Below are positions 32,656 through 43,375 of a stretch of DNA of 64,000 nt, piece after piece. The notes beneath the pieces were generated by a model. The model saw only the letters and a list, made by a program, of their open reading frames with translations, did not search any database and was not told where the DNA came from. Both the position numbers and the translations under genes were made by a program. This DNA is from Acanthopleura granulata (taxonomy: Eukaryota > Mollusca > Polyplacophora > Chitonida > Chitonidae), in contig JABBOT010000006.1 of the NCBI GenBank assembly GCA_016165875.1, positions 3,678,260 through 3,742,259 on the forward strand, in the 5' to 3' direction. Position 1 is the stretch's first letter; each line of letters begins with the position of its first letter.

Positions 32656-33520
32656 AAGAAGTAAACACTTACACACCTTACAGCAAGTTCAATGTTTACG
32701 AATGGCTAGTCACTGTTTAGTCTCGTTGATACCCCGCTAAGCGTATATAGGCCTACCGCATTTTTATAGTAATGCATATATGTTATTAAGTTCAACTTGG
32801 CAGTTTTGTACTGTGGTGTATAGGCCTTCCACCTGAGTGGAATGACATGCCTCAACGAAGGGCCAGGTAACTACCTAGCCAGTTAATCGTCAAGGAACAG
32901 TCAAGAATGGCATCACCAAGTGTCCATGGAAGTAGTGCACACATACCGGTTAGCACCTGATCGTGAATATATCATCAGCTATGCCCAGACGTTCATGTGT
33001 GCTGAACTTGACCATTTCCCGTTCTGCAAATACAAAACAGGCTAACATATGCATTTTGACCCGGAACGCCCATTTTAGTTGACGACTGGTACACGAATGT
33101 CGGTGTCGACGCCTTGGTTTGGAATTTTTAATGTTTTTTTTAGGCAATAAGGAGACATTCAATGAAATAAAAGTAGCAATAAACGTTTCCCTTAAGGAAC
33201 AGGTTAGATCGAACAACAACTCTCACAGAGGACTTGGCTAAATGACAAAATTTGGTTATAAACGAGAACTAGCTGCTAATTAATGTGTATAAAATGTGTG
33301 ATCTAGCTTCAACAAGATATGCCTTTCGTTCAAAAACGCGTCAGATTATATCTCATGTTACAAGTAAAGACACAAAATGTATTTCAATATCTAAAGCTTC
33401 GTATGTGAATGTCTCGTATGTACAACAGGTAAGGGCGAGAAGATGACACAGTGTTGCAATTCAACCTGTAGGCTGTGAACAGAAGAGCCGGGAGCTGACT
33501 GATATTGCAGCCAGGAAAGA
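32656..33520. other. No gene; short R2-type repeat fragment
   Basis: At 33058-33115, CCGGAACGCCCATTTTAGTT and GACGACTGGTACACGAATGT match 58574-58625 and, less well, 37855-37900. No coding region. Confidence 0.45.
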
Positions 33521-33529
33521 AGTGACAGC

Positions 33530-33682
33530 TCAGGCTACATCTACTGTGTGTGTGAAAGGAAAGCGGGCATTGTTGATAGGGTCCGGTGTGCCCTGGCTAC
33601 AGAGCACAGGGTGAAGGAGTGGTACCATACTGGGTGTATTGGTAAGACAACAGAGGAGTTGCCAGTTTTATACACGCACACT
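33530..33682 (+). pseudogene. Degenerate PHD-finger-like segment
   Basis: The frame reads YCVCERKAGIVDRVRCALAT, then HRVKEWYHTGCIGKTTEELP. The CxC ... C ... WYHxxC spacing recalls the end of a PHD zinc finger, a module often carried by invertebrate transposons. Several zinc ligands are missing and a GTAAGA follows CIG. Speculative. Confidence 0.3.
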
Positions 33683-34786
33683 TTGGAGTTACTCGCCATA
33701 ATCAGTACTTTGTTAGCGGATGTCAACTCATGGCTTCTAAGATTTAAAACCGTGAAAAATTGTATTTTCGAAGTGTAAAATGAACTGTTCAGATACCTGA
33801 TCAAATTTCAGTTGACTGCCTATTTTATAAAAAAAGCCTATGTCATGTAAACACACAGTCAATTTCAATAAAAGTTTAAGCTAATAGAAACTTCAAACTC
33901 TGTAGCCAAAATTCAGAGGGCGATCAATTTTTCTCTTGGAAACATAAGACTTCTAATATATGCAAATTCAAGAGGTGAGAGTTGCCGCCCTGGAAACTCA
34001 TGAAAAGGCTGACCCTAGGCATGTGAAATAGAACGGAAGATACATCAGAAATGACATCTTTGCTGTTGTGAGCTTCATGCGGCATACATAATGCGAAATA
34101 GTACTTAGCTAAGTGCATATGATATACCTACAACCCTTCACTACCTTGACAACATTTTCATGGCAGTTAATAGCTAAGTGCAGTTCATGAAACGTGTGCC
34201 TGATTTTTTACTAAACAAGTACTGGCATTAATCCTGATGTATAAGATATTCTACTGTTTTCATATCACAATGTCCCTTTGCTTTTCTTTATGCTTGAATG
34301 GCTAAATAGTATTATGACTCTCCCAAAGGTATATGTTTGCTTTTTGACTGGGATAGGACGGCGTTTGCCCTCGGATAAAGCTTGTTTGCAACAGAGCAAC
34401 CATGTCCATGACGTACAATGACGCAACGTAGGGCTAGACTTACGAAATGAATTTAATCTTACACCTTTTATAGGTATGAGAAATTTATATACTATGCACC
34501 ATTAATCCAAGGTTTTATGAACAGTATACAAATTCTTGAATCCAGTTGTTTAAATTAAGCTGTAAGCATGACTGGTCCAAATTAACAGCTTGAAACAAGA
34601 TTTAACCATTCATAAATATACCAAAAAGGCCTGTCACAAGGCCGGTATTGTGTACCTTGGTGTGTAATAAATTGCATTTGCACTGCTACATTCACCAAAT
34701 GTGTCTACTTTTACATGACAACTGTCAACTGAGTTTGACATTAGATATTGCTGTGGTTATATCTTGAGAGCATGTGTTGCTTAATA
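33683..34786. other. No gene seen
   Basis: AT-rich; no family resemblance in the short open frames of either strand. Confidence 0.45.
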
Positions 34787-35028
34787 TTTATTCATTTATC
34801 TGATTGGTGCTTTACGCGGTACTCAAGAATATTTCACTTATACGACGGCGGCCAGCATTATGGTAGGAGGAAACCCACGACCATGCGCAAGTTGCTGGCA
34901 GGCCTTCCCACGTACGGCCGGAGAGGAAGCTAGCATAAGCTGGTCTTGAATTCACAGCGACCGCATTGGTGGGAGGCTTCTGGGTCCTTGTGCTGCGATA
35001 GCGCGCTAACCGACTGAGCCACGGAGCC
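34787..35028 (-). mobile_element. SINE-A, full length
   Basis: From TTATCTGATTGGTGCTTTAC through TTCCCACGTACGGCCGGAGA to the head, the reverse of GGCTCCGTGGCTCAGTCGGT. It is very close to the copy at 20840. Confidence 0.9.
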
Positions 35029-35034
35029 AAATTC

Positions 35035-36008
35035 GTTTAGTGGTCTTGTAAACCAAAGCATATAATGAGAAGAATTCTCTCTCCACTGACTATCTACAGA
35101 TTGCTGTCTGTGCCTATTTAGGATCAGTGACGTCATTGTGCTTCAATATGGTTAAAAAGTCTACCGTAGCACCTCAGTCTTTATTTTCGGTTTAATCACT
35201 GTATAAAAATGCCAAAAACATAATGAAGATTTCATTTAGAAGCAGCACGACATTGCCTTTCAGGTGGTGTGTACTTTCAATAAAATGTGGTCAGTTTAGG
35301 TCGTCATAATACCGGCTGTCCTTTCATACAAACCCGGCCATCGCCCCCCAACACCATCGCCACCCATAAAAAGCCCAGAACTCTTCCTAAGCTATACGGT
35401 GTGGCCTTTATCATCACTGTTGCCCCTGGCAACTGCATAAAGAGTGGGACGTAACATACGTTTTCACACTGGAGGAAGTCGTCCAATACAAACCCGACCT
35501 TATAACTTACGCCTTCTGCCCCTCCACCCCATAACGAACATAGATCTATATGGATTTAAAAGACTTGTTCTCACATTTGCACACGACACCTTATGGGCTG
35601 GAACGTAATACACTGTATAAGTAGGCGTACATGTGATACAGGATGTCGTCCCGTGGTGGTGAGACGCAGCGCTCTACTCTGCAAGCCCAGTATGTGGTGT
35701 TCAGTAATCAAACAAAGGTGTCTACGGGAAGACAAGGCTGACATCGTAAGTATACATTACTACAAGCCAAATGCCACGTTTAATGTTAGACCCAATGCAT
35801 CAAGTATTTTAGTGTACAAAATGTCTTTATTCATAACGAGAAATAAGATACATGGTGTATTCCGGAAGTCGGGTCTATCCTCTCCCAGCAGAGCCAGCTG
35901 GTCGCCTACGTATGTTACCGTATCGCCCAGCATCGGTTCCGTAGAAGTCCACAGGCACAATTTCACAACAAATAATAGCTATCGAATGACTCCGAACATA
36001 ACTCTGAA
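35035..36008. mobile_element. TIR element T, copy C (right part lost)
   Basis: The left end (about 35048-35125) reads AATGAGAAGAATTCTCTCTC, CACTGACTATCTACAGATTG and is homologous to 36095-36150. The middle (35190-36000) matches 39690-40440 closely, including TGTGGTGTTCAGTAATCAAA. The end with the ORF start and right TIR is missing, because the next copy begins at about 36009. On the minus strand an AATAAAG is present at about 35830. Confidence 0.7.
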
Positions 36009-36639
36009 GCGCTGTCTGCGTCTTTTGAGCATGTTCAGTCTACGGCTGACGCAGAGCAGCACAAACTCGTTCAGTCCACATGTAACTCATACCATACTGT
36101 GAGAAGAAGCCTCGCTCCACTGACTTTCTACAGTATGCTGGCTGCGCCTATTTAGGATCTGTGACGTCACTGTGTTTAAATATGGCCGAAAAAGTCCACC
36201 GTTGCACATCAATCGTTATTTCCATTTTAATCACCGTAATGTCAAAAACATAATGAAGATTGCATTTAGAAGCAGCACGACATTGCCTTTCAGAATGTGC
36301 GCACTTTCAATAAATGTGGTCTGTTTAAGCCATCATAATACCGGCTGTCCTTTCATACAAACCCGGCCATACCTCCCCAAATTCATCGCACCCCATAAAT
36401 AGCCCAGAACTCTTCGTAACCTATACGGTGTGGCCTTTATCATCACTGTTGCCCCTGGCAACTGCATAAAGAGTGGGACGTAACATACGTTTTCACATTG
36501 GAGGAAGTCGTCCAATACAAACCCGACCTTATAACTTACGCCTTCTGCCCCTCCACCCCATAACGAACATAGATCTTTCTGGATTTAAAATGTCTTTATT
36601 CATAACGAGAAACAAGATGAAACAAGAAACAAGAAACGA

Positions 36640-36899
36640 GTATCCTGGACGTCCGGTCTATCCTGTCTTAACACAGTTTGCTTGTCGCCTTCGTGCGTTA
36701 CCGTATCGCCCAGCATCGGTTCCATAGAAGTCCACGGTGACTACAAATAACAGCTTGAATCCTACCTTATATTTGCTTTGAGCCGATTCCTGAAGTTACC
36801 AGAAATGTAAACATTCCAAAGCCAGCATCGGTCAGCGATCTTTGAGCAGTAATCCAGCCGTTTAACTTTGTGATCGAACAAGTCGAGCTAACGTCCGCC
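36640..36899 (-). pseudogene. Element T minus-strand ORF, broken copy
   Basis: Starts MADVSSTCSITKLNGWIT and continues DAGFGMFTFLVTSGIGSK before a stop; the corresponding copy at 40579 is open further. Function unknown. AATAAAG on the same strand lies at about 36597. Confidence 0.5.
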
Positions 36900-37344
36900 A
36901 TGTCTTGAAATGCCTTGAACTGCGCCGAAAATTTTGTCCCACCCTACATGTACTCGCTAGTGCTGTATGTGTAGGGTGGGATAAAATGTGTAGTCAATTT
37001 GTAGAGCTAGTGGTGTTAGGCATCACTGACAAAAGGCAATGCTAGTATGGAACATGGCAGACTTTATATAAAATTGAATATTAACCACAAGTTAAACGAA
37101 ACAAATTCGTGCATAAACCGAGATTCTGCTGGTGGACTGAGCATCCCTGAAGCCTGGTTCCTTTGCATTGTTTTCATGTTATTGTGTACATATGTGTTAA
37201 ATGTAATGCCAATAGAACACTTTAAGTAATACTAGAATGGAGACATCCAACGAATTGCATTCAACATAACTATTTTTTTAACCTAATTTTAGCTGGGGCT
37301 AGGGGGCGTCTAAGTTGTTACTTCTGAAACACTTGCATGACCAG

Positions 37345-37480
37345 TTAGAATAAAACCCAACCTAGATAAAGCGACAAGAGGCCGGGTTTCACCGGTATCA
37401 TGTGACCATTCTTGTTTTCTGGTTTTACTATCTGCGCTGTAGTCTTGTGCTCTGCTTGTACTCTCTGTTCTGTAATCTTA
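37345..37480 (+). repeat. R1 dispersed repeat inside element T
   Basis: TAGAATAAAACCCAACCTAG, GACAAGAGGCCGGGTTTCAC and ATCATGTGACCATTCTTG show the best preserved R1 core. The same core sits in copy B at 41020-41165. Confidence 0.75.
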
Positions 37481-37700
37481 TAGTAGAGTTACTTTTAATG
37501 AGCGTGGCAATTCTCCGAAACTCCGTAACCTATTAACCTTTTATTCTATATAGTAAATAGGCACAGCCAACATTCTGTAGAGAGTCAGTAGAGCGAGGCT
37601 TCTGCTCACGATATAGTTTGGGTTACAGGTACAATAAACGAGCCTGTGCTACCCTGGGTCAGTCGTAAGCTGAACATGCTCAAAAGACGCAGACAGCGTT

Positions 37701-38455
37701 GCAAAGTAATGGCATATTTCTAAAGAAGTTCTAAAGCTCACAGATGTCACAGATCCGACTAAGTTTTCTCAAATTTTATATCTATATATTGTCTTCGTTC
37801 TTTGGGAGTTATTTGTTGATTTTGCAAACTAATTTTGCAAACTATTGACTCGGAAATTCCATTTCTTTGACGGCTCGTATACGAATATCAGTTTGAACCC
37901 CTAAATGTCACCTTTGGGGTGAATGTAGTATACGTTGTGGCAGACAGGATGGGATCGCAACAGCTATCCAAATAGCTTTGTCCTGTATTCCAACAATATG
38001 ATCAAAAGAGAGGCGACGATTTTCAAAGAGAGGCGACGATTTTAATTGAAAGTCTACCCGACTGGCTGAATGCTGTGGGTGCCGCCTAGATACACCTGCC
38101 CGAATTTCATATGTTAACATTTACCCAAATCTCCACAATAAAACTACATGATGTATGATGCCCACAAATTTTATCAATGAAACATGCATAGAAATCACAC
38201 CCAACAATGTTCTCGTTACGTCACGATGGCTGAAAGTTTTATCGACCATACGCAGGAGTTCAACGATTGCGGTGTTGTACAGAAAATTGTAAGACGATTG
38301 TATAAAGTTGAATGAGATATGAATCCAGATGGTGCAAAAATTAGTGGAATTTGCCTGATGTGCAGCTGGCTGGATGAGGACGAGCATTATTGTCGGGTTT
38401 TGAACAAACGAAGAGGAAGTGTTTGGTGTGGCGCGAGAAGGGATGACGACAACGC
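37701..38455. other. No gene; small repeats
   Basis: An 18-bp tandem pair (AAAGAGAGGCGACGATTTT) lies at about 38007-38043, and an R2 fragment at 37795-37905. No gene was recognised. Confidence 0.45.
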
Positions 38456-38546
38456 GCTGTTTGTGGAATCGCGGCAGCTGTGCTCACCGAGTTGAGCAAT
38501 GTGTGTGGAATCGCGGCAGATGTGCTCACCAGACTGAGCAATAAAT
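38456..38546 (+). repeat. 44-bp tandem duplication
   Basis: TGTGGAATCGCGGCAGCTGT and TGTGGAATCGCGGCAGATGT start two adjacent units that also share GCTCACC and TGAGCAAT. Confidence 0.7.
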
Positions 38547-39664
38547 AACAACAGAACACCGATGATCTCCTTCTTACTAATGGGGCATTCCCCATCGTAT
38601 AATGTCTCACGAAAGTCTCATTTTTGTCACCGCTTATAACGATACTGTTGGGCGAGTGTAAACTGCAACTGGGCTGTGGAATTACACACATTTGCAGCTT
38701 CATCTGTAGAAAAGTTTGAAGAATCGATGTCCAACGCCGAAGTAATTCGAGATCACAATTACAAAATGGGGGAGGGGGTTGTCAAACAAAGCTTTACATC
38801 ATAAAATCGTTTGAAGTCAGGTAGGAACTGATATTTGCAAAATTGTACGGTTCCAATAATTTCCTTGTGGATTGTTGAACACAGTGACGCGATGACATTA
38901 ATTTTTAGCCAGCCCAGTCTCACCCGCCAGGAGTTATTTCCCCTGAATACACCGCTGTTCTATGAGTGATTCAGATTTCCGCTTGTCGTTCATAAGCGTG
39001 TTGTCACAGTTAGTTATACCATCGTGCCCTCGCTTTTGGGGGATACGGGCGAGGGGGATGCCTAAATATTGTTGTATCCGAGGTGATAAGACGAATAAAG
39101 GGGGGCGAAGGTTTCCTAGGGAGGGTAAATTAAGGGTGGAATAGAGGGTTAATATTATGCAACTTGAACCGAAAACACGCCAACCCATGAAACCGAAGAA
39201 GTGTTGGACCTTGTTTCATGTGTAATGAAATATCCTCAGTATATCCTGATACCAATGAACCATCTCTAAATTTTAGGGATTGAGCCGCCGTTGTATAATT
39301 CAAATATTTTTGAGTACCTGTATCTCGTAAAACACCGGTCAAGTAAATAGATAAGTATTGGTGATAAAGATTTGTAGTGGTACTGTGACGTATTATGTGT
39401 CTTGTGTGTTTTAACTCTCTGGAAATGAAATGCCAATTTTTTAGAAAAGTTGTTTACCCGTGTGAAAAAAAAAGGAAAATGGTATCATTAATAAGGAAAA
39501 AAAGCATTCTCATTAATGAGAAATAAGCCTCTGGCAATTTAAATCAAACACTTGTCAGCAAACTCTTGTGAGAGTGCAATGGCCATATGTGCTTTACTTA
39601 TAAATGACAGTTCTTCTATTTTCTAGATGAGCGAAAAAGACCCCGTGAAAATGCTGTGTCGTGA
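38547..39664. other. No gene; one SINE-A tail
   Basis: At 39290-39355 there is a diverged SINE-A tail (TTTTTGAGTACCTGTATCTC, GTAAAACACCGGTCAAGTAA). The rest is not recognised. Confidence 0.45.
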
Positions 39665-40342
39665 CTGAAACATGGTTTAGGAAGGCCAAAAGTAATAAAG
39701 ATTATATTTAGAATGTGCACGAAATTGCCTTGCAGATGATGTATACTTTTTAAAAAATTTTGGTCTGTTCTATTAAGTCCCCATAATACCAGAAGACGTT
39801 AAACACAAACCCAGCCATACCTCCCCAACACCATCGCCCAAATAACCAGCCCAGAAATCTTTGTATTCTATACGGCGAGCCCTTTATTCTCACGGTTGCA
39901 CGTTGCCCCTATATAAAGGTGACACACGTAACATAGGTATCACATTGCAGGAAGTCGTCCAATACAACCTACGCCTTCTGCCCCTCCTTTCCCCCATAAC
40001 GAACATAGATCTATATAGATTTAAGTCTTATTCTCACATTTGCGCACGACACCTTACAGTGTGGGACGTAATACACTGTATTAATAGGCGTACATGTCAT
40101 ACAGGATGCCGTCCCGTGTTGGTGAGACGCAGCGATCTGCTCTGCAAGCCCAATATGTGGTGTTCAGTAATTAAACGAAGGTGTCTACCGGAAGACAAGG
40201 CTGACATCGTAAGTATACATTACTACTAGCCAAATGGTACATTTAATGTCACACCGGGGGCATTAGGTACTTTAGTGTACAAAATGACTTTATTCATAAC
40301 GAGAAACAAGATGCATCGTGTATCCTGGACGTCGGGTCTATC

Positions 40343-40579
40343 CTAACTTAACACAGTTTGCTTGTCGCCTTCGTACGTTACCGTATCGGTTCCATAGAAG
40401 TCCACAGGGACAATTTCACTACAAATAACAGCTTGAATCCCATCTGACATTGGCTTTGAGCCGATTTCTAACGTTACCAGAAATGTGAACATTCCAAAAC
40501 CAGCATCGGTAAACAATCTTCTACGAGTAATCCAGCCGTTTAACTTTGTGATCGAACAAGTCGAGCTAACGTCCGCCAT
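40343..40579 (-). CDS. Element T ORF, 78 codons, unknown function
   Basis: An ATG start gives MADVSSTCSITKLNGWITRR, then RLFTDAGFGMFTFLVTLEIG and VPVDFYGTDTVTYEGD. An AATAAAG signal on the same strand at about 40290 follows the stop by 50 bp. The start and first 40 codons are kept in copy A, and the later segment is recognisable in copy C (35760-35966). Conservation between copies may reflect recent duplication and not selection. No family was recognised. Confidence 0.45.
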   Translation of the reverse strand: MADVSSTCSITKLNGWITRRRLFTDAGFGMFTFLVTLEIGSKPMSDGIQAVICSEIVPVDFYGTDTVTYEGDKQTVLS

Positions 40580-41019
40580 GTCTTGAAATGCCTTGAACGG
40601 CCACGAAAATGTCTTCCCACCCTACACAGACTCGCTAATGCTGTATGTGTAGGGCGGGATAAAATGTGTAGTCAATTTGTAGAGCTAGTGGTGTTAGGCA
40701 TCACTGACAAAAGGCAATGCTAGTATGGAACATGGCAGACTTTATATAAAATTGAATATTAACCACAAGTTAAACGAAACAAATTCGTGCATAAACCGAG
40801 ATTCTGCTGGTGGACTGAGCATCTCTGAAGCCTGATTCCTTTGCATTGTTTTCATGTTATTGTGTACATATGTGTTAAATGTAATGACAATACAGCAGCT
40901 TAAGTAATACTAGAATGGGGACGTCTAATGAATTGCATTCAACGTAACTATTTTTTTAATCTAATTTTAGCTGGGGCTAGGGGGCGTCTAAGTTGTTACT
41001 TCTTAAATACTTGCATGAA

Positions 41020-41165
41020 CAGTTAGAATAAAACCCAAACAGATTTGAACTGACAGGAGGCCGGGTTTCACCGATATCATGTGACCATTCTTGTTTTCTG
41101 GTTTTACTTTCTGTGCTGTAGTCTTGTGTTCTGAATGTACTCTCTGTGCTGTAATCTTATACTAT
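41020..41165 (+). repeat. R1 dispersed repeat inside element T copy B
   Basis: TTAGAATAAAACCCAAACAG, GACAGGAGGCCGGGTTTCAC and ATCATGTGACCATTC. Confidence 0.75.
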
Positions 41166-41330
41166 AGTTGATTTTAATGGGCGTGGCGATTCTCCGAAAC
41201 TCCGTAACCTATTAAGCTTTTTTTCTACATGCTAATAGGCACAGGCAGCAATCTGCAGAGAGTCAGTGGAGTGAGGCTTCTTCTCACGATATGGTTTGGT
41301 GGAAATGCTGTGTCCTTAGTTTTTACATTC

Positions 41331-41509
41331 AGGACAAAAGCCATTAACTGTCGTGGAAAACTGGAGAGAGTCCACGCCGTTACAAACAGGAGACATTCTG
41401 TTACTCCTTATGAGGACATACCAGATGTGGGTGCGCTCGTTAACCTTAACGAGGAAGAATTTTCTGATGTATCGGTGGTAGAAACTGCCTCACAATCCAC
41501 AGGAGACAG
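41331..41509 (+). pseudogene. Exon-like piece before the transposase relic
   Basis: Between TTTTTACATTCAG and a GTGACT the frame reads TKAINCRGKLERVHAVTNRR, then PYEDIPDVGALVNLNEEEFS. It lies immediately outside the right TIR of element T copy B and 110 bp before the HTH segment, and may be the connector exon of the same transposase gene. Confidence 0.4.
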
Positions 41510-41604
41510 GTGACTTCTGTGACTACGACAATTTTATGTTTTTCTTTAATCTTTTCGTTCCAGCAGCTTATGAATAAACTATAAATGCAACCTACTGTCT
41601 CCAC

Positions 41605-41860
41605 ATGATCAGTTATTTTTAGAATGCATGAAAATAAGTCAAGCAAAAGATGATGTTGAACTCTCGTTGTTCTTTCATGAGAGTGAAACAACTGTTTGGC
41701 GAATAGTGACTACGTGGACTACTTTCCTATGTTATCACCTTGAAGAAATTGATGTTTGGAGTACTAAATCTGTTATAGAAGATACCATGCCAGCTGGTTT
41801 TAAGATGTTCCCGTTAGCACGCCTTATTCTTGATGCTTATGATGGATTGTTCAGCCAGAG
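41605..41860 (+). pseudogene. Transposase relic: HTH and start of DDE_Tnp_4 domain
   Basis: The frame reads DQLFLECMKISQAKDDVELS, then the helix-turn-helix core FHESETTVWRIVTTW and WSTKSVIEDTMPAGFKMFP, ending ARLILDA. This matches the HTH that precedes the DDE_Tnp_4 nuclease in Harbinger/ISL2EU-type DNA transposons (SxSTVSRIFxTW, ExVxxxMPxxFK, RxIIDxTE). After the first catalytic-Asp region it runs into tandem repeats, so the nuclease is lost. Confidence 0.65.
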
Positions 41861-41967
41861 GGTTGATTACCTATATAATGATGCTTATGGTGGGGTGTTC
41901 AGCCAGATGGTTGATTACCTATATAATGATACTTATGGTGGGTGTTCAGCCAGAGGGTTGGTTACAT

Positions 41968-41975
<8 letters not shown>
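41832..41975 (+). repeat. 48-bp tandem repeat, three copies, grown from the transposase end
   Basis: Units start GATGCTTATGATGG at 41832, GATGCTTATGGTGG at 41880 and GATACTTATGGTGG at 41928, each with TTCAGCCAGA and TTACCTATATAAT. They keep the transposase frame (16-residue repeat). Confidence 0.85.

Positions 41976-41995
<20 letters not shown>
41971..41995. repeat. AT dinucleotide microsatellite
   Basis: About twelve AT units directly after the 48-bp repeats. Confidence 0.85.
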
Positions 41996-42000
<5 letters not shown>

Positions 42001-42228
42001 CTTCAAGCTTTTTTACTCAATAATTAAATAAATTTTTGGTGAGTACAACTTTTGCAAAAATTATTCCACTGCACTTGACATTTCAATCAAAACTTCTTTC
42101 GAGCCCGAAGTGAGGGCATTTCTGCAAATCAGCTCTTCTTCAATTTACTCACTTTGAAATTACTGTACGCCACGACTATGATGTAAATTACCGAACCGGA
42201 ATTTAGGAATAGCACATAGAAGACACGC

Positions 42229-42455
42229 GGGGTCTCCGTGGCTCAGTCGATTAGCGCGCTATCGCAGCACAATGACCCAGAAGCCTCCCACCAATGTGGT
42301 CGCTGTGAGTTCAAGACCAGCTCATGCTGGCTTCCTCTCCGGCCGTACGTGGGAAGGTCTGCCAGCAAGCTGCGGATGGTCGTGGGTTTCCCCCGGGCTC
42401 TGCTCGGTTTTCTCCCAACCATAATGCTGGCCGCCGTCGTATCAGTGAAATATTC
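42229..42455 (+). mobile_element. SINE-A, near full length
   Basis: GGGGTCTCCGTGGCTCAGTC, GAGTTCAAGACCAGCTC and GCCGTACGTGGGAAGGTCTG are intact. The copy breaks off in the tail (TTCTTAAGTGCGCC), lacking the AAAT end. Confidence 0.88.
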
Positions 42456-43227
42456 TTAAGTGCGCCCATTCAACAGACATCACAACTGATGTCTCATCGG
42501 TATATTCGGATTAAGCATCTGCTTAAAAGTGTCGCATTTTGTCATTCAATTGAAGGGGTACTGTTTTCGACATATACTATACGTGTTGTCCATTTCACAC
42601 CGATCTTCAGCGTAAATTTGAACCGGATTAGAAAGAACTGTATTATGTTTGTTTCAATATATCTAGGTACTCAAGGAGGTGTTCAGTGGTTGTTTGATAA
42701 TCATTTTTGTGCTAAAATCTGTCTGCGCCTGCCGCGGAAATGCATTTTTCACACAGACATGATTCTGTCTATTTTTACTTTTAGTGAAAGGATTGTCTGT
42801 ACTCGTTGGTGAGGTGTAAATGTTTTTACATTCATTGAGATATATGAGAGCAAAAAATGACCAATGCGATTCCTCGATGCGGGTTGAACGCAAGGGAAAT
42901 TTAATTATATCAATTTACCTTTTATGCTGCAAAACTATCAAGGCTGTATTAAAAGACTTTGAGGAAAGCAGGCGTTCTAACAGCACGAACCAAACCCCCA
43001 TTTTAGTATCGACATGGAATTGTCCGAACCTTCATGAAGTGTGTGGCAGCCCTGTTCTTCGTCGATCCTCCATGCTATTCCTTAGTTGATAGATAGCTCG
43101 TCTTTGTTGCTGTTTCCCCATGATCAGTAACGGTTAACTACTTCCGAGGATGAAAAAGACCTAATGCTAGTCATTAAATATTCGTACAATCAGTATACCT
43201 ATAATGATAGAGGTGCCGTTCGAATTT
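42456..43227. other. No supported gene
   Basis: An open frame at 42820-43089 has no family look. No other repeats were recognised. Confidence 0.4.
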
Positions 43228-43375
43228 TCCCTTGGTACGTGGGGAGTTCTGCCAGGAGCCAGCGGATCGTCGTGGATTTCTCAGGGTCTGCCTTGTTCCC
43301 TCCCCCTAAAATACTAGACGCCGTCGTATAAGGGAAATACTCTTGAGTTCGGCGTTAAACACCAGTGAAATAAAA
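43228..43375 (+). mobile_element. SINE-A, 3' part
   Basis: GGTACGTGGGGAGTTCTGCC, GACGCCGTCGTATAAGGGAA and TTGAGTTCGGCGTTAAACAC. This copy has GGCGTTAAAC, even closer to the LINE tail. Confidence 0.75.

Larger units (their letters stand above)
36009..37700. mobile_element. TIR element T, copy A (complete ends, about 1.7 kb)
   Basis: Inverted ends of about 148 bp: 36009-36156 and 37553-37700. CTGTCTGCGTCTTTTGAGCA at the left pairs with TGCTCAAAAGACGCAGACAG at the right, and GAAGCCTCGCTCCACTGACT with AGTCAGTAGAGCGAGGCTTC. Inside are the left half shared with copy C (with a 300-bp gap at about 36580), the minus-strand ORF start at 36899, a hairpin at 36933-36981 and the R1 repeat at 37345-37480. 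No transposase is encoded, so it is non-autonomous. Confidence 0.8.
39665..41305. mobile_element. TIR element T, copy B (left end lost)
   Basis: Homology to copies A and C starts near 39680 and runs to the right TIR at 41222-41300 (GAGAGTCAGTGGAGTGAGGC, TTCTTCTCACGATAT). Bases 40670-40810 are nearly identical to 36990-37125, so the two copies are young or were homogenised. It keeps the middle piece missing from copy A and the only open version of the minus-strand ORF. The outer 70 bp of the copy A ends is absent here. Confidence 0.75.

Noticed and set aside
35593..36102. A 169-codon plus-strand frame
   Set aside because: It runs through two adjoining repeat copies (element T copies C and A) and opposite to the conserved minus-strand ORF; the frame is not kept in copy B beyond the first third.
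42324..42812. A 162-codon plus-strand frame
   Set aside because: The first third is SINE-A sequence; the rest has no family look.
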